This document shows, piece by piece, positions 53,559 to 62,086 of a DNA stretch of 64,000 nucleotides. Source of the DNA: JAPKEZ01 sp047638975 (GTDB lineage: Bacteria > Planctomycetota > UBA1135); the NCBI GenBank assembly GCA_047638975.1, contig JBLINB010000004.1, positions 1-64,000 on the forward strand, in the 5' to 3' direction. Within the stretch, counting starts at the first letter, position 1. The number at the start of each line of letters is the position of its first letter. A model generated the notes under the pieces. The model saw only the letters and a list, made by a program, of their open reading frames with translations. It ran no database searches and was not told the origin of the DNA. Made by a program: the position numbers and the translations under genes.

Positions 53559-54260
53559 ATGTCAACAGTTCGTAACTTCATCCCAGTATTAGCTGGTGTT
53601 CTACTTACCGCTCCTCAGCTGCTTGCAGCCGACGAAGGTGGCGCATCTATCATCGATGGCATTAAGAATGCTGGTGCGATTGGTGCTTTCATTATTCTCA
53701 TGTCTGTGATCGCAATGGCTCTAGTCATCGAGCACTTCATGACTATTAAGCGCGAAAAACTTGCTCCGCCAGAAGTAATTGACGAGATTGAAGAATTGTT
53801 CAATGACAAGAACTACCAAGAAGCTCTTGAAGTATGCGAGGCACAGCCATGCTACTTCAGTAATGTAGTACTTGAAGGTATCCGCAAGATCGGTCATCCT
53901 TTTGGAACTATTGAAAAGCACCTTGAAGAGAAGAACGAAGAAGAGAACCTGAAGCTACAACAGAAAATCGGTTGGCTCAGCCTCATTGCGGGTCTGGGTC
54001 CTATGATGGGTCTGTTCGGCACAGTATGGGGAATGGTTGGCGCTTTCGCTAAGATTAGTTCTGCTGGTGCCGGTGGTGTAAACCCTGCCGACTTCGCGGG
54101 TACGATTTCTTTGGCGCTAATGACAACCGTACTTGGTCTCGTTGTTGCGATACCGACTACTGCTTTCTACGCTTTGTTCCGCAACAGGGTTCAAATGATG
54201 GGTCTAGAAATTGGCACCATCGTTGAAGATCTATTCGAACGCTTTCGCATAGCTAACTAA
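53559..54260 (+). CDS. ExbB/TolQ/MotA-family proton channel subunit
   Basis: This inner-membrane protein forms the pentameric proton-driven channel around ExbD/TolR dimers. A signal-like N terminus (about 1-23) precedes the first helix (about 40-60). The cytoplasmic region follows, and the conserved late part GLGPMMGLFGTVWGMVGAF (about 147-165) with NPADFAGTISLALMTTVLGL (about 175-194) contains the family's channel helices and Thr. Length (233 residues) is typical. The leader ends CTAACAATC before ATG, with no Shine-Dalgarno sequence. It is followed by a hairpin and two ExbD homologs. Confidence 0.93.
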   Translation: MSTVRNFIPVLAGVLLTAPQLLAADEGGASIIDGIKNAGAIGAFIILMSVIAMALVIEHFMTIKREKLAPPEVIDEIEELFNDKNYQEALEVCEAQPCYFSNVVLEGIRKIGHPFGTIEKHLEEKNEEENLKLQQKIGWLSLIAGLGPMMGLFGTVWGMVGAFAKISSAGAGGVNPADFAGTISLALMTTVLGLVVAIPTTAFYALFRNRVQMMGLEIGTIVEDLFERFRIAN

Positions 54261-54279
54261 GCTGTTCTCTTTAACAGCT
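54260..54279 (+). repeat. Intercistronic hairpin between exbB and the first exbD
   Basis: AGCTGTT (54260-54266) pairs with AACAGCT (54273-54279) across six bases, just after the exbB stop and eight bases before the next ATG. There is no T run, so it is not a terminator. It may stabilise the upstream exbB mRNA. Confidence 0.6.
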
Positions 54280-54286
54280 AATAACT

Positions 54287-54913
54287 ATGTCAACGAAAAG
54301 AAAAGAAGTAGAAGAGATCGAGATCGACATGACGCCGATGATCGACATGACATTCCTGTTGATCATCTTCTTCATCTTGGTTAATGACATGTCAAAGAAG
54401 GACCTCGAACAGCTCAAGCTTCCCATTGCAATGGAAGCCGGGCATGACGAGCCTCCTGAACGACGTCAGATCTTGAATATTCGCTGGTTCCCTGCCGGCG
54501 GCGTGCCTGATAGTATTGTTACTCAATACCAGCAAATGGGCATCGCAATTCCAGGAGACCTAGAGTGGTCCGACATCGTGTGGCGTGGTCAAATTCTTTA
54601 CTACCCTAACATCGATACTGGTGGTCGTACCGACCCTATCCGTAAGGGGCGCGAAGACCACTACTGGAAGCTTGCACAAACAATGGAAAACGAATGGGTT
54701 CCTTTCTTTGAGCGCAAGATGGATGAGACTTTGGGTATCGAATTACCAGACGATCCCATTCTATTGCGTGCCGACCGCAACACTCCTTTCAAGTATCTAC
54801 AGAAGATCATGGAGGTTTGCACACGCGACGGCATCCAAATCTGGAAAGTACAACTTGCCGCTTCTGAAGATCCAGAAGTTGTTAAGGCTCGTGAAGCAGC
54901 TAGAGGTAACTAA
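54287..54913 (+). CDS. ExbD/TolR-family protein 1, enlarged periplasmic domain
   Basis: This bitopic protein couples the ExbB channel to the periplasm. EEIEIDMTPMIDMTFLLIIFF (about 8-28) contains the conserved proton-carrying Asp in the MID motif of the single helix. The periplasmic part is unusually long (208 residues in total versus about 140 for ExbD). An insertion at about 60-150 includes RWFPAGGVPD, WRGQILYYPN and a charged HYWKLAQTMENEWVPFF helix. The terminal ExbD fold resumes with ILLRADRNTPFKYL. Confidence 0.9.
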   Translation: MSTKRKEVEEIEIDMTPMIDMTFLLIIFFILVNDMSKKDLEQLKLPIAMEAGHDEPPERRQILNIRWFPAGGVPDSIVTQYQQMGIAIPGDLEWSDIVWRGQILYYPNIDTGGRTDPIRKGREDHYWKLAQTMENEWVPFFERKMDETLGIELPDDPILLRADRNTPFKYLQKIMEVCTRDGIQIWKVQLAASEDPEVVKAREAARGN

Positions 54914-54915
54914 CA

Positions 54916-55431
54916 ATGGCTAGAAAAAAGAAAAAGTTCAAAGAGATAAAGACTGACATGACGCCAATGATTGACGTTACGTTTTTGCTCCTTATTTTCT
55001 TCATTGTAACGCTGAAGTTCAAGATTCTCGAGGGGCGCCTAGATGCTGCCCTGCCGAAGGATCGCGGTACTTCTGCAAGCGAGGCTATTGAAATCGATAA
55101 GATTGATATCTTGCTTAAGGTTGCTGAGCCTGGTGAATTAGTAGAAGACCCCGGTAATCCGTCCTTGGTGCAATACGAAGGACGTCGTATTCGCGTCGAA
55201 ATTGGTTCTTTCCAGTACTACTACGACCCGTTTAACATAGATGATCCAGAGAATCCGTTACCTGACTTAACGACGTTCTTAAAAGACCCCGCGTACGACA
55301 AGGAAGAGACTCCTGTCTCTCTAGATGCCCGAAAAGGCGTCGTCTATGGCGACATTGTGGTTCTCCTCGATGTCATCATACGCGAAAAGTTCCAAAAGGT
55401 GTCCTTTGCTGGCACTCACGAGCAAGACTAA
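54916..55431 (+). CDS. ExbD/TolR-family protein 2
   Basis: A 171-residue second ExbD homolog, two bases after the first. FKEIKTDMTPMIDVTFLLLIFF (about 8-29) holds the essential Asp. A basic N terminus (MARKKKKF) is cytoplasmic. The periplasmic region has a tyrosine-rich strand (VEIGSFQYYYDPF) not usual for the family and a canonical end (SLDARKGVVYGDIVVLLDVI). Having one ExbB with two different ExbD homologs matches the composition of the Myxococcus Agl stator (AglR with AglQ and AglS). Confidence 0.9.
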   Translation: MARKKKKFKEIKTDMTPMIDVTFLLLIFFIVTLKFKILEGRLDAALPKDRGTSASEAIEIDKIDILLKVAEPGELVEDPGNPSLVQYEGRRIRVEIGSFQYYYDPFNIDDPENPLPDLTTFLKDPAYDKEETPVSLDARKGVVYGDIVVLLDVIIREKFQKVSFAGTHEQD

Positions 55432-55568
55432 ACTCTTTAATTTAGCTCATTTAGACACTTTTTGGCATGGCGAACCCCGTCGAGAATTGCTAATCTGTGC
55501 CTTCCTATTCCTCAATAGGACTACCCTGAATCCCCTGCGTTCTTTAGTGTCGTTTCACGCGATAAAAA
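55432..55568 (+). promoter_or_regulatory. Leader region of secretin 2
   Basis: This 137-base gap has a small hairpin CCTATT/AATAGG near 55523-55540. GATAAA lies just before the start codon and no good -35 is evident. I saw no terminator after the second exbD, so readthrough from the exbBD operon is likely. Confidence 0.3.
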
Positions 55569-58190
55569 ATGAAAACATTTCTCAATTCCGCCGCTTACAC
55601 CATCCCACTTGTACTACTTTTTAGTGCCTGTGCTTCTTCCGAGTCTGACATGGAAACCACAACAGACTTTGCTGAAGGGGGAGTTTCTTCGCAGCAACAA
55701 AGCGATCCTAATCTCATTCAAGATGCGCAAGCTGCAAGCTCTTTGCGTGATCAGCAAATTGCAATGTTGGTTCGCGAGCACGTAACCCGTGCCCGTCAAG
55801 CATATGCAGATGCACGTCTGATTGAAGCAGAGAACGAACTTCTGGCAGCACTTCAGCTGAATGCCGCAGCGGCTGACGCCACTACCCTACTTGAACAAGT
55901 ACAGGTAGCTTTAGGGCGCGCTAACACCGACATTACTGGCTCTAGCGATGATGTTTTACTACGCGCTAAAGCACGTGGCGAACGTTTGCAAGCAGATGCG
56001 CGCGCCAACCTCGAAGCGGCTAAGAATCTACGCGCTGAAGGTAACTATGATGCAGCACTCGGCAAGTTAAACCTTGCAAGTAGTATCGTAAACGGTAGCG
56101 ACTTAAACCTTAATTGGGGTTCTTTAGATATAGAGATATCTAATCTACTCGAATCTGTTACAGACGAGCGCGACGCCGCTATGTCTAACCAACGCGAGAT
56201 GGCAACACGTGATTCTTTCACTGCTCTGCAGCAGCAACGCCAACTCGAGCTTGAGCGCTTAAACTTGCGCCGCGATGGCATCCTCGAAGACGCTATTGAT
56301 AGCTACTCTGCTGGCAAGTTTGATGTAGCCATTGAATTGTGTACTGGCCTAATCGTCGAAGACCCGCATAACATGCGCGCACAAGAGCTACTTGATACGG
56401 CTCAAAAGTCTCGACACCTTAACCTCGAAGATACTTGGGTAAAAGTACGCGCCGATCGTTTCCGCACGTGGCACGAAGATATCGAAGAGGCACGTGTGAT
56501 TAATAACGAAATCGTTACCCTGCCTAATGCCGAGCACTGGCGCAAAATCAATGACTTGCGTAAGAAGTACCGCATCCTTCCAGATAGCGACGAAAACTCT
56601 GCAGAAAACAGTCTTTTGAAGAAAGAGATCGTTTCTCAGCGCATACCAAGTTTGGTTTTCGAAGGTGAAACATCCCTTGAAACTGTAATTGATCAACTAC
56701 GTACCTTTACTAGCATCCCATTTGTTGTAACACCAGATGCGATTGATGCTGTTGATGCCGAAGGTATCGAATTCAACCTTAGCATGACACACGAACTTAG
56801 TGTCGAGCATGCTCTAAACATCATTACTGATGCGGCTGGCCCTGAAGTGATTTATAGCTTCCGTCATGGTGTTGTTTACATTACCTCGCTATCGAACGCC
56901 TACAATAACTTGGTGTTGCGCCCACACGACATTCGCGACCTTACAGCAATGATTGTTGACCAAGCTGCTCCACAAATCGACAAGATTCAGTTACCTGATT
57001 CTAGTTTCTCTATGGATGAAGAGGCGCCACAGTTTGGTGGCCCGGTTGGTGAACCAGTACCTATCATGGATCCTGACAACATCGCAACCTTAGTGCAGCA
57101 AAGTATCGCTACAGGCACATGGGATTCGATCGAGGGTGTTTCCATTCAAGCTCAAAACGGCCAACTATTCGTACGCCACACTCCTGAAGTGCACCGCGAA
57201 ATCGAAGAGTTCCTTGAGGGCTTCCGTCGCTACACATCTTCAATGGTTAACATTGAAGCTAAGTTCCTAGTGATCACGAAAGATTACCTCCAAGAGATTG
57301 GCGTTGATTGGCGCGGTGCTCGTACTGCAGCTGCTGCTGGCGGCCAACTGATCCCACTTGACGATATCACTTCCGGATTTGACGATAATGCGTCTGCCGC
57401 TTTTGATGACAACGGTCTTGGATTGCCTTCTGGCTCAGGCTCTAACCCTACTGCTGGCGCTTACTACAGTGAAGGTGCTGACGGTTCTATCCGTGCACGT
57501 ACCGAGGGCATCCTTGGCGACTACGGTTCTCGCCTCGGAGTAGCTGGTGGCCTAGCAATGCAATTGTCATTTATTGACGATTTACAGTACAGCTTAATCA
57601 TGAACGCTGTTCGTAAAGACGAGCGTGCACAAGAATTGACTTCTGTGATTCTTTCAACGCAAAACACTGAGCGCGCATATGCGGCAATGCTTAACCAAAT
57701 AACTTACATTCAAGATTTTGATGTAGAAGTTGCTTTGGCATCGTTTATCGCTGACCCTGTTGTTGGCGTAATCTCTGATGGTATCGTGCTTGATGTACGT
57801 CCAACCATTGCTCAAAATCGTAAGACTGTTAGCCTAGAGCTACGTCCAACGATTGCTACTATCCAGCGCCCTATCGCCGAGTTCACCTCGTCTTTAGCTG
57901 GTCTTACAACACCTATTACTATTCAGCTTCCTGAGCTACAAGTAGCATCGGTAAACACGACAGTGGTTGTTCCAGATGGTGGTACCGTTGTAATTGGCGG
58001 TCTAAAGAAGTTGTTCAACATCGATCAACGCGCTGAGATCCCTTTCCTGTCAGACATCCCTATACTTAGCCTACTCTTCAAGAAAGAAGGCGAGGCTTCA
58101 GAGAATCGTGACGTAATCCTAATGATTACTGCGACCATCATTGATGCTAACGAGTTAAAGGATCGCCTTGATGCGCAACTTGGCAACTAA
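55569..58190 (+). CDS. TPR-secretin lipoprotein 2
   Basis: The 873-residue paralog of secretin 1. Lipobox FSAC has Cys21. TPR-like helices lie near 65-115, 145-185 and 235-285. An STN/N0-like segment (about 360-450, SIPFVVTPDAIDA) is followed by a short secretin domain (VQQSIATGTWDSIEG). The secretin domain ends with VPDGGTVVIGGL and AEIPFLSDIPILSLLFKKEG. The two copies share architecture but differ in most of the sequence, so they may form separate rings or a mixed ring. A strong terminator follows. The ATG has no Shine-Dalgarno sequence. Confidence 0.88.
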   Translation: MKTFLNSAAYTIPLVLLFSACASSESDMETTTDFAEGGVSSQQQSDPNLIQDAQAASSLRDQQIAMLVREHVTRARQAYADARLIEAENELLAALQLNAAAADATTLLEQVQVALGRANTDITGSSDDVLLRAKARGERLQADARANLEAAKNLRAEGNYDAALGKLNLASSIVNGSDLNLNWGSLDIEISNLLESVTDERDAAMSNQREMATRDSFTALQQQRQLELERLNLRRDGILEDAIDSYSAGKFDVAIELCTGLIVEDPHNMRAQELLDTAQKSRHLNLEDTWVKVRADRFRTWHEDIEEARVINNEIVTLPNAEHWRKINDLRKKYRILPDSDENSAENSLLKKEIVSQRIPSLVFEGETSLETVIDQLRTFTSIPFVVTPDAIDAVDAEGIEFNLSMTHELSVEHALNIITDAAGPEVIYSFRHGVVYITSLSNAYNNLVLRPHDIRDLTAMIVDQAAPQIDKIQLPDSSFSMDEEAPQFGGPVGEPVPIMDPDNIATLVQQSIATGTWDSIEGVSIQAQNGQLFVRHTPEVHREIEEFLEGFRRYTSSMVNIEAKFLVITKDYLQEIGVDWRGARTAAAAGGQLIPLDDITSGFDDNASAAFDDNGLGLPSGSGSNPTAGAYYSEGADGSIRARTEGILGDYGSRLGVAGGLAMQLSFIDDLQYSLIMNAVRKDERAQELTSVILSTQNTERAYAAMLNQITYIQDFDVEVALASFIADPVVGVISDGIVLDVRPTIAQNRKTVSLELRPTIATIQRPIAEFTSSLAGLTTPITIQLPELQVASVNTTVVVPDGGTVVIGGLKKLFNIDQRAEIPFLSDIPILSLLFKKEGEASENRDVILMITATIIDANELKDRLDAQLGN

Positions 58191-58212
58191 TCTATCTGAT
58201 TAGTCTATCTAC

Positions 58213-58249
58213 AAAAAAAACCTCGCTCTATCTGAGCGAGGTTTTTTTT
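58213..58249. terminator. Bidirectional intrinsic terminator
   Basis: Eight A, CCTCGCTC, a five-base loop, GAGCGAGG and eight T form a symmetric terminator. It ends the secretin operon on the plus strand and the HAD gene on the minus strand. The HAD stop codon lies at the edge of the T tract. Confidence 0.95.
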
Positions 58250-58979
58250 ATATTTTCAGACTGTAATGGTCAACTAATATTTGCCGCAAGTCTGAGAAGC
58301 GTTTAATCGTAAACGCTGGCGCAGTCATTGGGTTATTGACGCTGTGCTTGCCCCCACCGTTTACCCATACCGTTATCATTCCTGCAGCATTTGCAGTGTC
58401 TATATCATGAAAGGGATGATCGCCAACGTGCATGATATTTTCTGCTTGGCAGCCGGTTTGTTCAATCGCAGATTTATACAACTTCACATTTGACTTGGCG
58501 ATGCCTACCGCATGCGTAATGAAGATAAGTTGTGGGTCGGTGTATTTATCTATTTCGAGGCGCAATATTTTTTCGGCCTGCTTGCGTACTAAACCAGAGG
58601 TAATAATTCCCAAGCGCACTCCGGATTGGTCAATGTCGGCCAATAGTTGGCGGTCGGCTTCACTAATATGCAGGTGCTTCCACTTAGCATTATGGTAGGC
58701 AATGGTGCCAGCAACGACAATCAAATCGATGTTAACATTTTTAAGCGCCTCGGCTGGCAAGCGCTTAAGCAAAAAATCATAGTGGTGATCATGGTTAGAG
58801 CCAAATTCTTGCACCACTAGCTCGAGCTCTTGCAGCAAATGATCTAGACTAGCATTTAGGCCTCGGTCAATCATTGCCTGTAAGGCATCGCGGCGAGCTA
58901 TAGAGACAAAGTCCGTTGTAGCAAATAGAGTATCGTCAATATCTAAAAAGATTACGTCGAGCCGCGGAGATTTCGCCAT
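58248..58979 (-). CDS. HAD-superfamily hydrolase (subfamily IA)
   Basis: A phosphatase-type HAD enzyme of 243 residues. Motif I is FLDIDDTLF (nucleophile Asp13), motif II IITSG, motif III a Lys near SNVKLYKSA, and motif IV GDHPFHDIDTA. The cap region contains an EFGSNHDHHYDFLL stretch resembling the TIGR02253-type group. The substrate is unknown. It shares a bidirectional terminator with secretin 2 and sits alone between two larger transcription units. Confidence 0.9.
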   Translation of the reverse strand: MAKSPRLDVIFLDIDDTLFATTDFVSIARRDALQAMIDRGLNASLDHLLQELELVVQEFGSNHDHHYDFLLKRLPAEALKNVNIDLIVVAGTIAYHNAKWKHLHISEADRQLLADIDQSGVRLGIITSGLVRKQAEKILRLEIDKYTDPQLIFITHAVGIAKSNVKLYKSAIEQTGCQAENIMHVGDHPFHDIDTANAAGMITVWVNGGGKHSVNNPMTAPAFTIKRFSDLRQILVDHYSLKI

Positions 58980-59006
58980 ATCCTAAGTTTAACCTGAAAC
59001 CTATCC

Positions 59007-60527
59007 TTATAGCAATTTATTGAGCGACAAAATGTCGTGCGCTATTCTTTCGACCAACTCTGGGTCGTGGCTTATGAATAAATAGCTCAAGAGACGGCGC
59101 TGCTGCAGCTGTAGCAGCAAGTCAATAATCTCATTCTGCGCGGTTAAATCTAAAGAGGATATCGCCTCGTCGCAAACGACTACCTCAGGATTAAGCGCTA
59201 AAGCTCGTGCAATCGCCACCCGCTGACACTGGCCACCGCTTAGCTGCGATGGCAAGCGCTCTGACAACAGCGCTGCGTCTAGGCCTACCTCGCTCAACAA
59301 CTCAAGTGCGCGCTGCTTACGCGTCGCCGCATCGGATTGAGAGTGCACCAGCAAGGGCTCGGCGACCGACTTCCAAATGGGCATCAGTGGATTTAGGGAG
59401 CTAGTTGGGTCTTGAAAAATCATACTGACATGACGACGAAAAGGACGCAATGCTGCTTGGTCCTTTTGGTGCAATGCGATGACATCGTTTTCAATATGCA
59501 AATTTAGCTCGCCTTTTATTTCATGTGCCAAACCACAAACAGCGCGCGCAATAGTCGACTTACCCGAGCCCGACTTTCCGACGATTGCCAAAGTTTGACC
59601 GCGCAGCAGCTTGAAGGAGATATCACTGACGATTTCTGACAAACGCGCGCGGCCGAAGATGCGTGGTACGCGATAAGAAATGGTTAATCGCTTGGCTTCA
59701 AGCACGACCTCTTGGCTCTTGGTCTCGATTTGCACAGCACGTTGCTTTTCTGCAGCAGCCAGTAGACGCTTGGTTACTGGATGCTGCGGAGATGTAAATA
59801 TATGACCCGTGCTATTACATTCGACCACCGTAGATGCATGCATCACCACGATATTGTCGGCGATTTGTTTAGCTAAAGAAATATCGTGTGTGATGAAAAC
59901 GATTGCAAGTTCACGCTTGGCGCATAGCTCTGTAAGCAACCCAATGATCATCTCTTGAGTTTCAGGATCGAGCGCCGTGGTGATCTCATCCGCTATTAAA
60001 ACTTGCGGGTCAGCAGCCAGAGACAATGCTAGCAATAAGCGCTGCCGTTGTCCGCCGCTTAATTGGTGCGAGTAGTTACTGCGTATATCTTGCAGCTCAC
60101 CCAGACCTACTTCGGCTAATAGCTGGCGCGAACGGCGTTGACGTTCGGCGCTTGGCATACTCTGAAAATGCGCTAACAAGACTTCGTCCAACTGCGTGTG
60201 AATGCTCAATACGGGATTAAGGCATGAACTTGGATCTTGAAAGACGTAGGCAATCTGCTTGCCACGTAAAGCGCGCAAACGGCTCTCTGGCAATTCGGAG
60301 ATATCACTGCCGTCAAGCTTGATGATGCCGGAAGTCCTTTTAAGGCCATTCGGTAGCAACTGCATCATCGCCAGGCATGCTAAAGATTTGCCAGAGCCAG
60401 ACTCGCCGACGATTGCCGTTATTTTCGCAGCATCAAGCTGCAACTCGAAGTCTTTGACCACTGTTGCAGAAGAATCGCAAACGGTGACCGTTAGCTGGCT
60501 CACACAGAGAATAGGCGCATCACTCAC
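59007..60527 (-). CDS. Peptide-type ABC transporter ATPase with two fused nucleotide-binding domains
   Basis: Two complete ABC domains are fused, as in YejF or DppD-DppF fusions. Domain 1 has Walker A GESGSGKS and signature LSGGQRQRLLLALSLA; domain 2 has Walker A GKSGSGKS and signature LSGGQCQRVAIARALA, each followed by a DEIT/DEAIS Walker B. It energises the permeases at 62079 and 62996. The start is placed at GTG 60527 because the product then begins MSDAPILCVSQLTV. An ATG at 60587 would add 20 residues and lie two bases from the divergent TTG. Upstream TACAAT would give a leaderless transcript from the GTG. Confidence 0.92.
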   Translation of the reverse strand: MSDAPILCVSQLTVTVCDSSATVVKDFELQLDAAKITAIVGESGSGKSLACLAMMQLLPNGLKRTSGIIKLDGSDISELPESRLRALRGKQIAYVFQDPSSCLNPVLSIHTQLDEVLLAHFQSMPSAERQRRSRQLLAEVGLGELQDIRSNYSHQLSGGQRQRLLLALSLAADPQVLIADEITTALDPETQEMIIGLLTELCAKRELAIVFITHDISLAKQIADNIVVMHASTVVECNSTGHIFTSPQHPVTKRLLAAAEKQRAVQIETKSQEVVLEAKRLTISYRVPRIFGRARLSEIVSDISFKLLRGQTLAIVGKSGSGKSTIARAVCGLAHEIKGELNLHIENDVIALHQKDQAALRPFRRHVSMIFQDPTSSLNPLMPIWKSVAEPLLVHSQSDAATRKQRALELLSEVGLDAALLSERLPSQLSGGQCQRVAIARALALNPEVVVCDEAISSLDLTAQNEIIDLLLQLQQRRLLSYLFISHDPELVERIAHDILSLNKLL

Positions 60528-60589
60528 CTCATGATTGTAGGCGATTGCATACTCGATTTCTTTATTACTATCTTTTATCCTGTACATAA

Positions 60590-62086
60590 TTGAAAACCCT
60601 CTCTCTGCTGGCTTTACTCTGCTGCTGTTCACCACAGCCAGCCGAGTTAGTCGTAGTCAATGGCTCCGAGTTAGATTCCTTTGACCCGCAACTGGCGACC
60701 AGTGCCGCAAGTGCCCGCCTGCTAAGCGCGGTCTTTGACTGCCTTACCGCAATCGATCCTGCGACCGGAGATTTGCGCGCAGAATTAGCTACAAGCTGGA
60801 CGGCTAGCGACAGCAATCGCCAGTGGCGCTTTAGGCTACGCTCTGACGCACGTTGGTCGGACGGCTCGGCGTTGACGCTGATTGATGTGCGCGACAGCTG
60901 GAAGCGATTACAGCGGCCGTCCACGGCTGCACCCTATGCGGATTGGCTTGCCGGAGCAAAAATAGAGATTGTTGATGGCGCTTTGCAGGTAAACTTTGGC
61001 ACCCCGCAGCCTTTGTTTGCTATTTATTGTGCCTATCACGCCCTGGCTCCGATCCCCGAGCAGTTGCGTGACTCGGCACCCGGAGTTTTGCCAGACAGCA
61101 TGGTTTATTCGGGGCACTATACGATTGCCGAAAGACACATTCGTGACTTTAGCCGACTCGAGATTAATCCGCAGCATCCTGATTTTTCGGAGCGCTCTTT
61201 TAAGACTATCGATTTCTTAAGTGTTGATTCGCAATGGACGGCGCTTAATCTTTACCTTGATGAACAGGTCGATTTTATTCCTGCAGTCCCGCAATTGGCC
61301 GTTGCAAAATTGCAGCAGCAATATCCGCAATCGCTGGATGTGTCACCGAGCTTCGCTAGTTACTTTATTCGACTGCAGCAACAAGATGGTAGCCTCTTAA
61401 GCAATAAGAATCTGCGCAAGGCCTTGGCGCACTCTATAGACCGAGAACAATTGGTCGCTTTAATCGGTGGCGAGCGCCAAGCGGCATATGCGTTTATCCC
61501 GACCTTGCTAGACCGTTATACCTCGCGCATTGCTATTAAGTATGATGCCGTTGAAGCGCGTCAGGCATTAGCTATTGCCAAAACAGAGCTAAATCTCGAT
61601 GCGATAAGTATTGATTATTTATACCCAGCGTCTGAGATGAATCGAGTCATCGCTGAATTTCTACAACAGCAATGGCATAGCGTTTTGGGTATTAAGGTTA
61701 GCCTCAATCAGCTTGAGGCCAAATCCTTCTTCCCGCTGCAAAGCGCAGGCGACTATCAAGCCTCGCATTCGACATGGATCGGAGATTATTACGACCCCTA
61801 TACTTTTTTAGAATTATTTAGAAGCGAGCACCGTAATAACCGTAGTTTCTTTAGCAATGCGAACTACGACAAATTATTGGACGACGCGCAGCACTGCGTT
61901 GACCAGCAATTGCGGCTAGAAATCTTGTCCGCTGCCGAAGAACTGCTGCTTAGCGAGTATGCCCTGATACCCTTGTGTTTCGATTCGAATATGCAACTGT
62001 TGCGCCCAAGTATCAGCGGTCACACTGCAAATAAGTTTGGGATTATTGAATGGCATAATCTAAGTCGCGAGCCGCAGCATGATTAA
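60590..62086 (+). CDS. Family-5 solute-binding lipoprotein of a peptide ABC importer
   Basis: This 498-residue SBP_bac_5 protein should bind short peptides. The signal MKTLSLLALLCC is lipoprotein-like. ELDSFDPQLATSAAS matches the family's opening strand, and DPYTFLELFRSEHRNNRSF is the typical late motif. The only in-frame start is TTG at 60590, directly after a stop codon. Ligand specificity is unknown. Its stop overlaps the first permease by eight bases (ATG..TAA). Confidence 0.9.
   Translation: MKTLSLLALLCCCSPQPAELVVVNGSELDSFDPQLATSAASARLLSAVFDCLTAIDPATGDLRAELATSWTASDSNRQWRFRLRSDARWSDGSALTLIDVRDSWKRLQRPSTAAPYADWLAGAKIEIVDGALQVNFGTPQPLFAIYCAYHALAPIPEQLRDSAPGVLPDSMVYSGHYTIAERHIRDFSRLEINPQHPDFSERSFKTIDFLSVDSQWTALNLYLDEQVDFIPAVPQLAVAKLQQQYPQSLDVSPSFASYFIRLQQQDGSLLSNKNLRKALAHSIDREQLVALIGGERQAAYAFIPTLLDRYTSRIAIKYDAVEARQALAIAKTELNLDAISIDYLYPASEMNRVIAEFLQQQWHSVLGIKVSLNQLEAKSFFPLQSAGDYQASHSTWIGDYYDPYTFLELFRSEHRNNRSFFSNANYDKLLDDAQHCVDQQLRLEILSAAEELLLSEYALIPLCFDSNMQLLRPSISGHTANKFGIIEWHNLSREPQHD

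Noticed and set aside
46956..58190. Ordinary type II secretion or type IV pilus system
   Set aside because: Secretins are present, but there is no ATPase, platform protein, pseudopilin or GspC/PilP-like gene in the locus.
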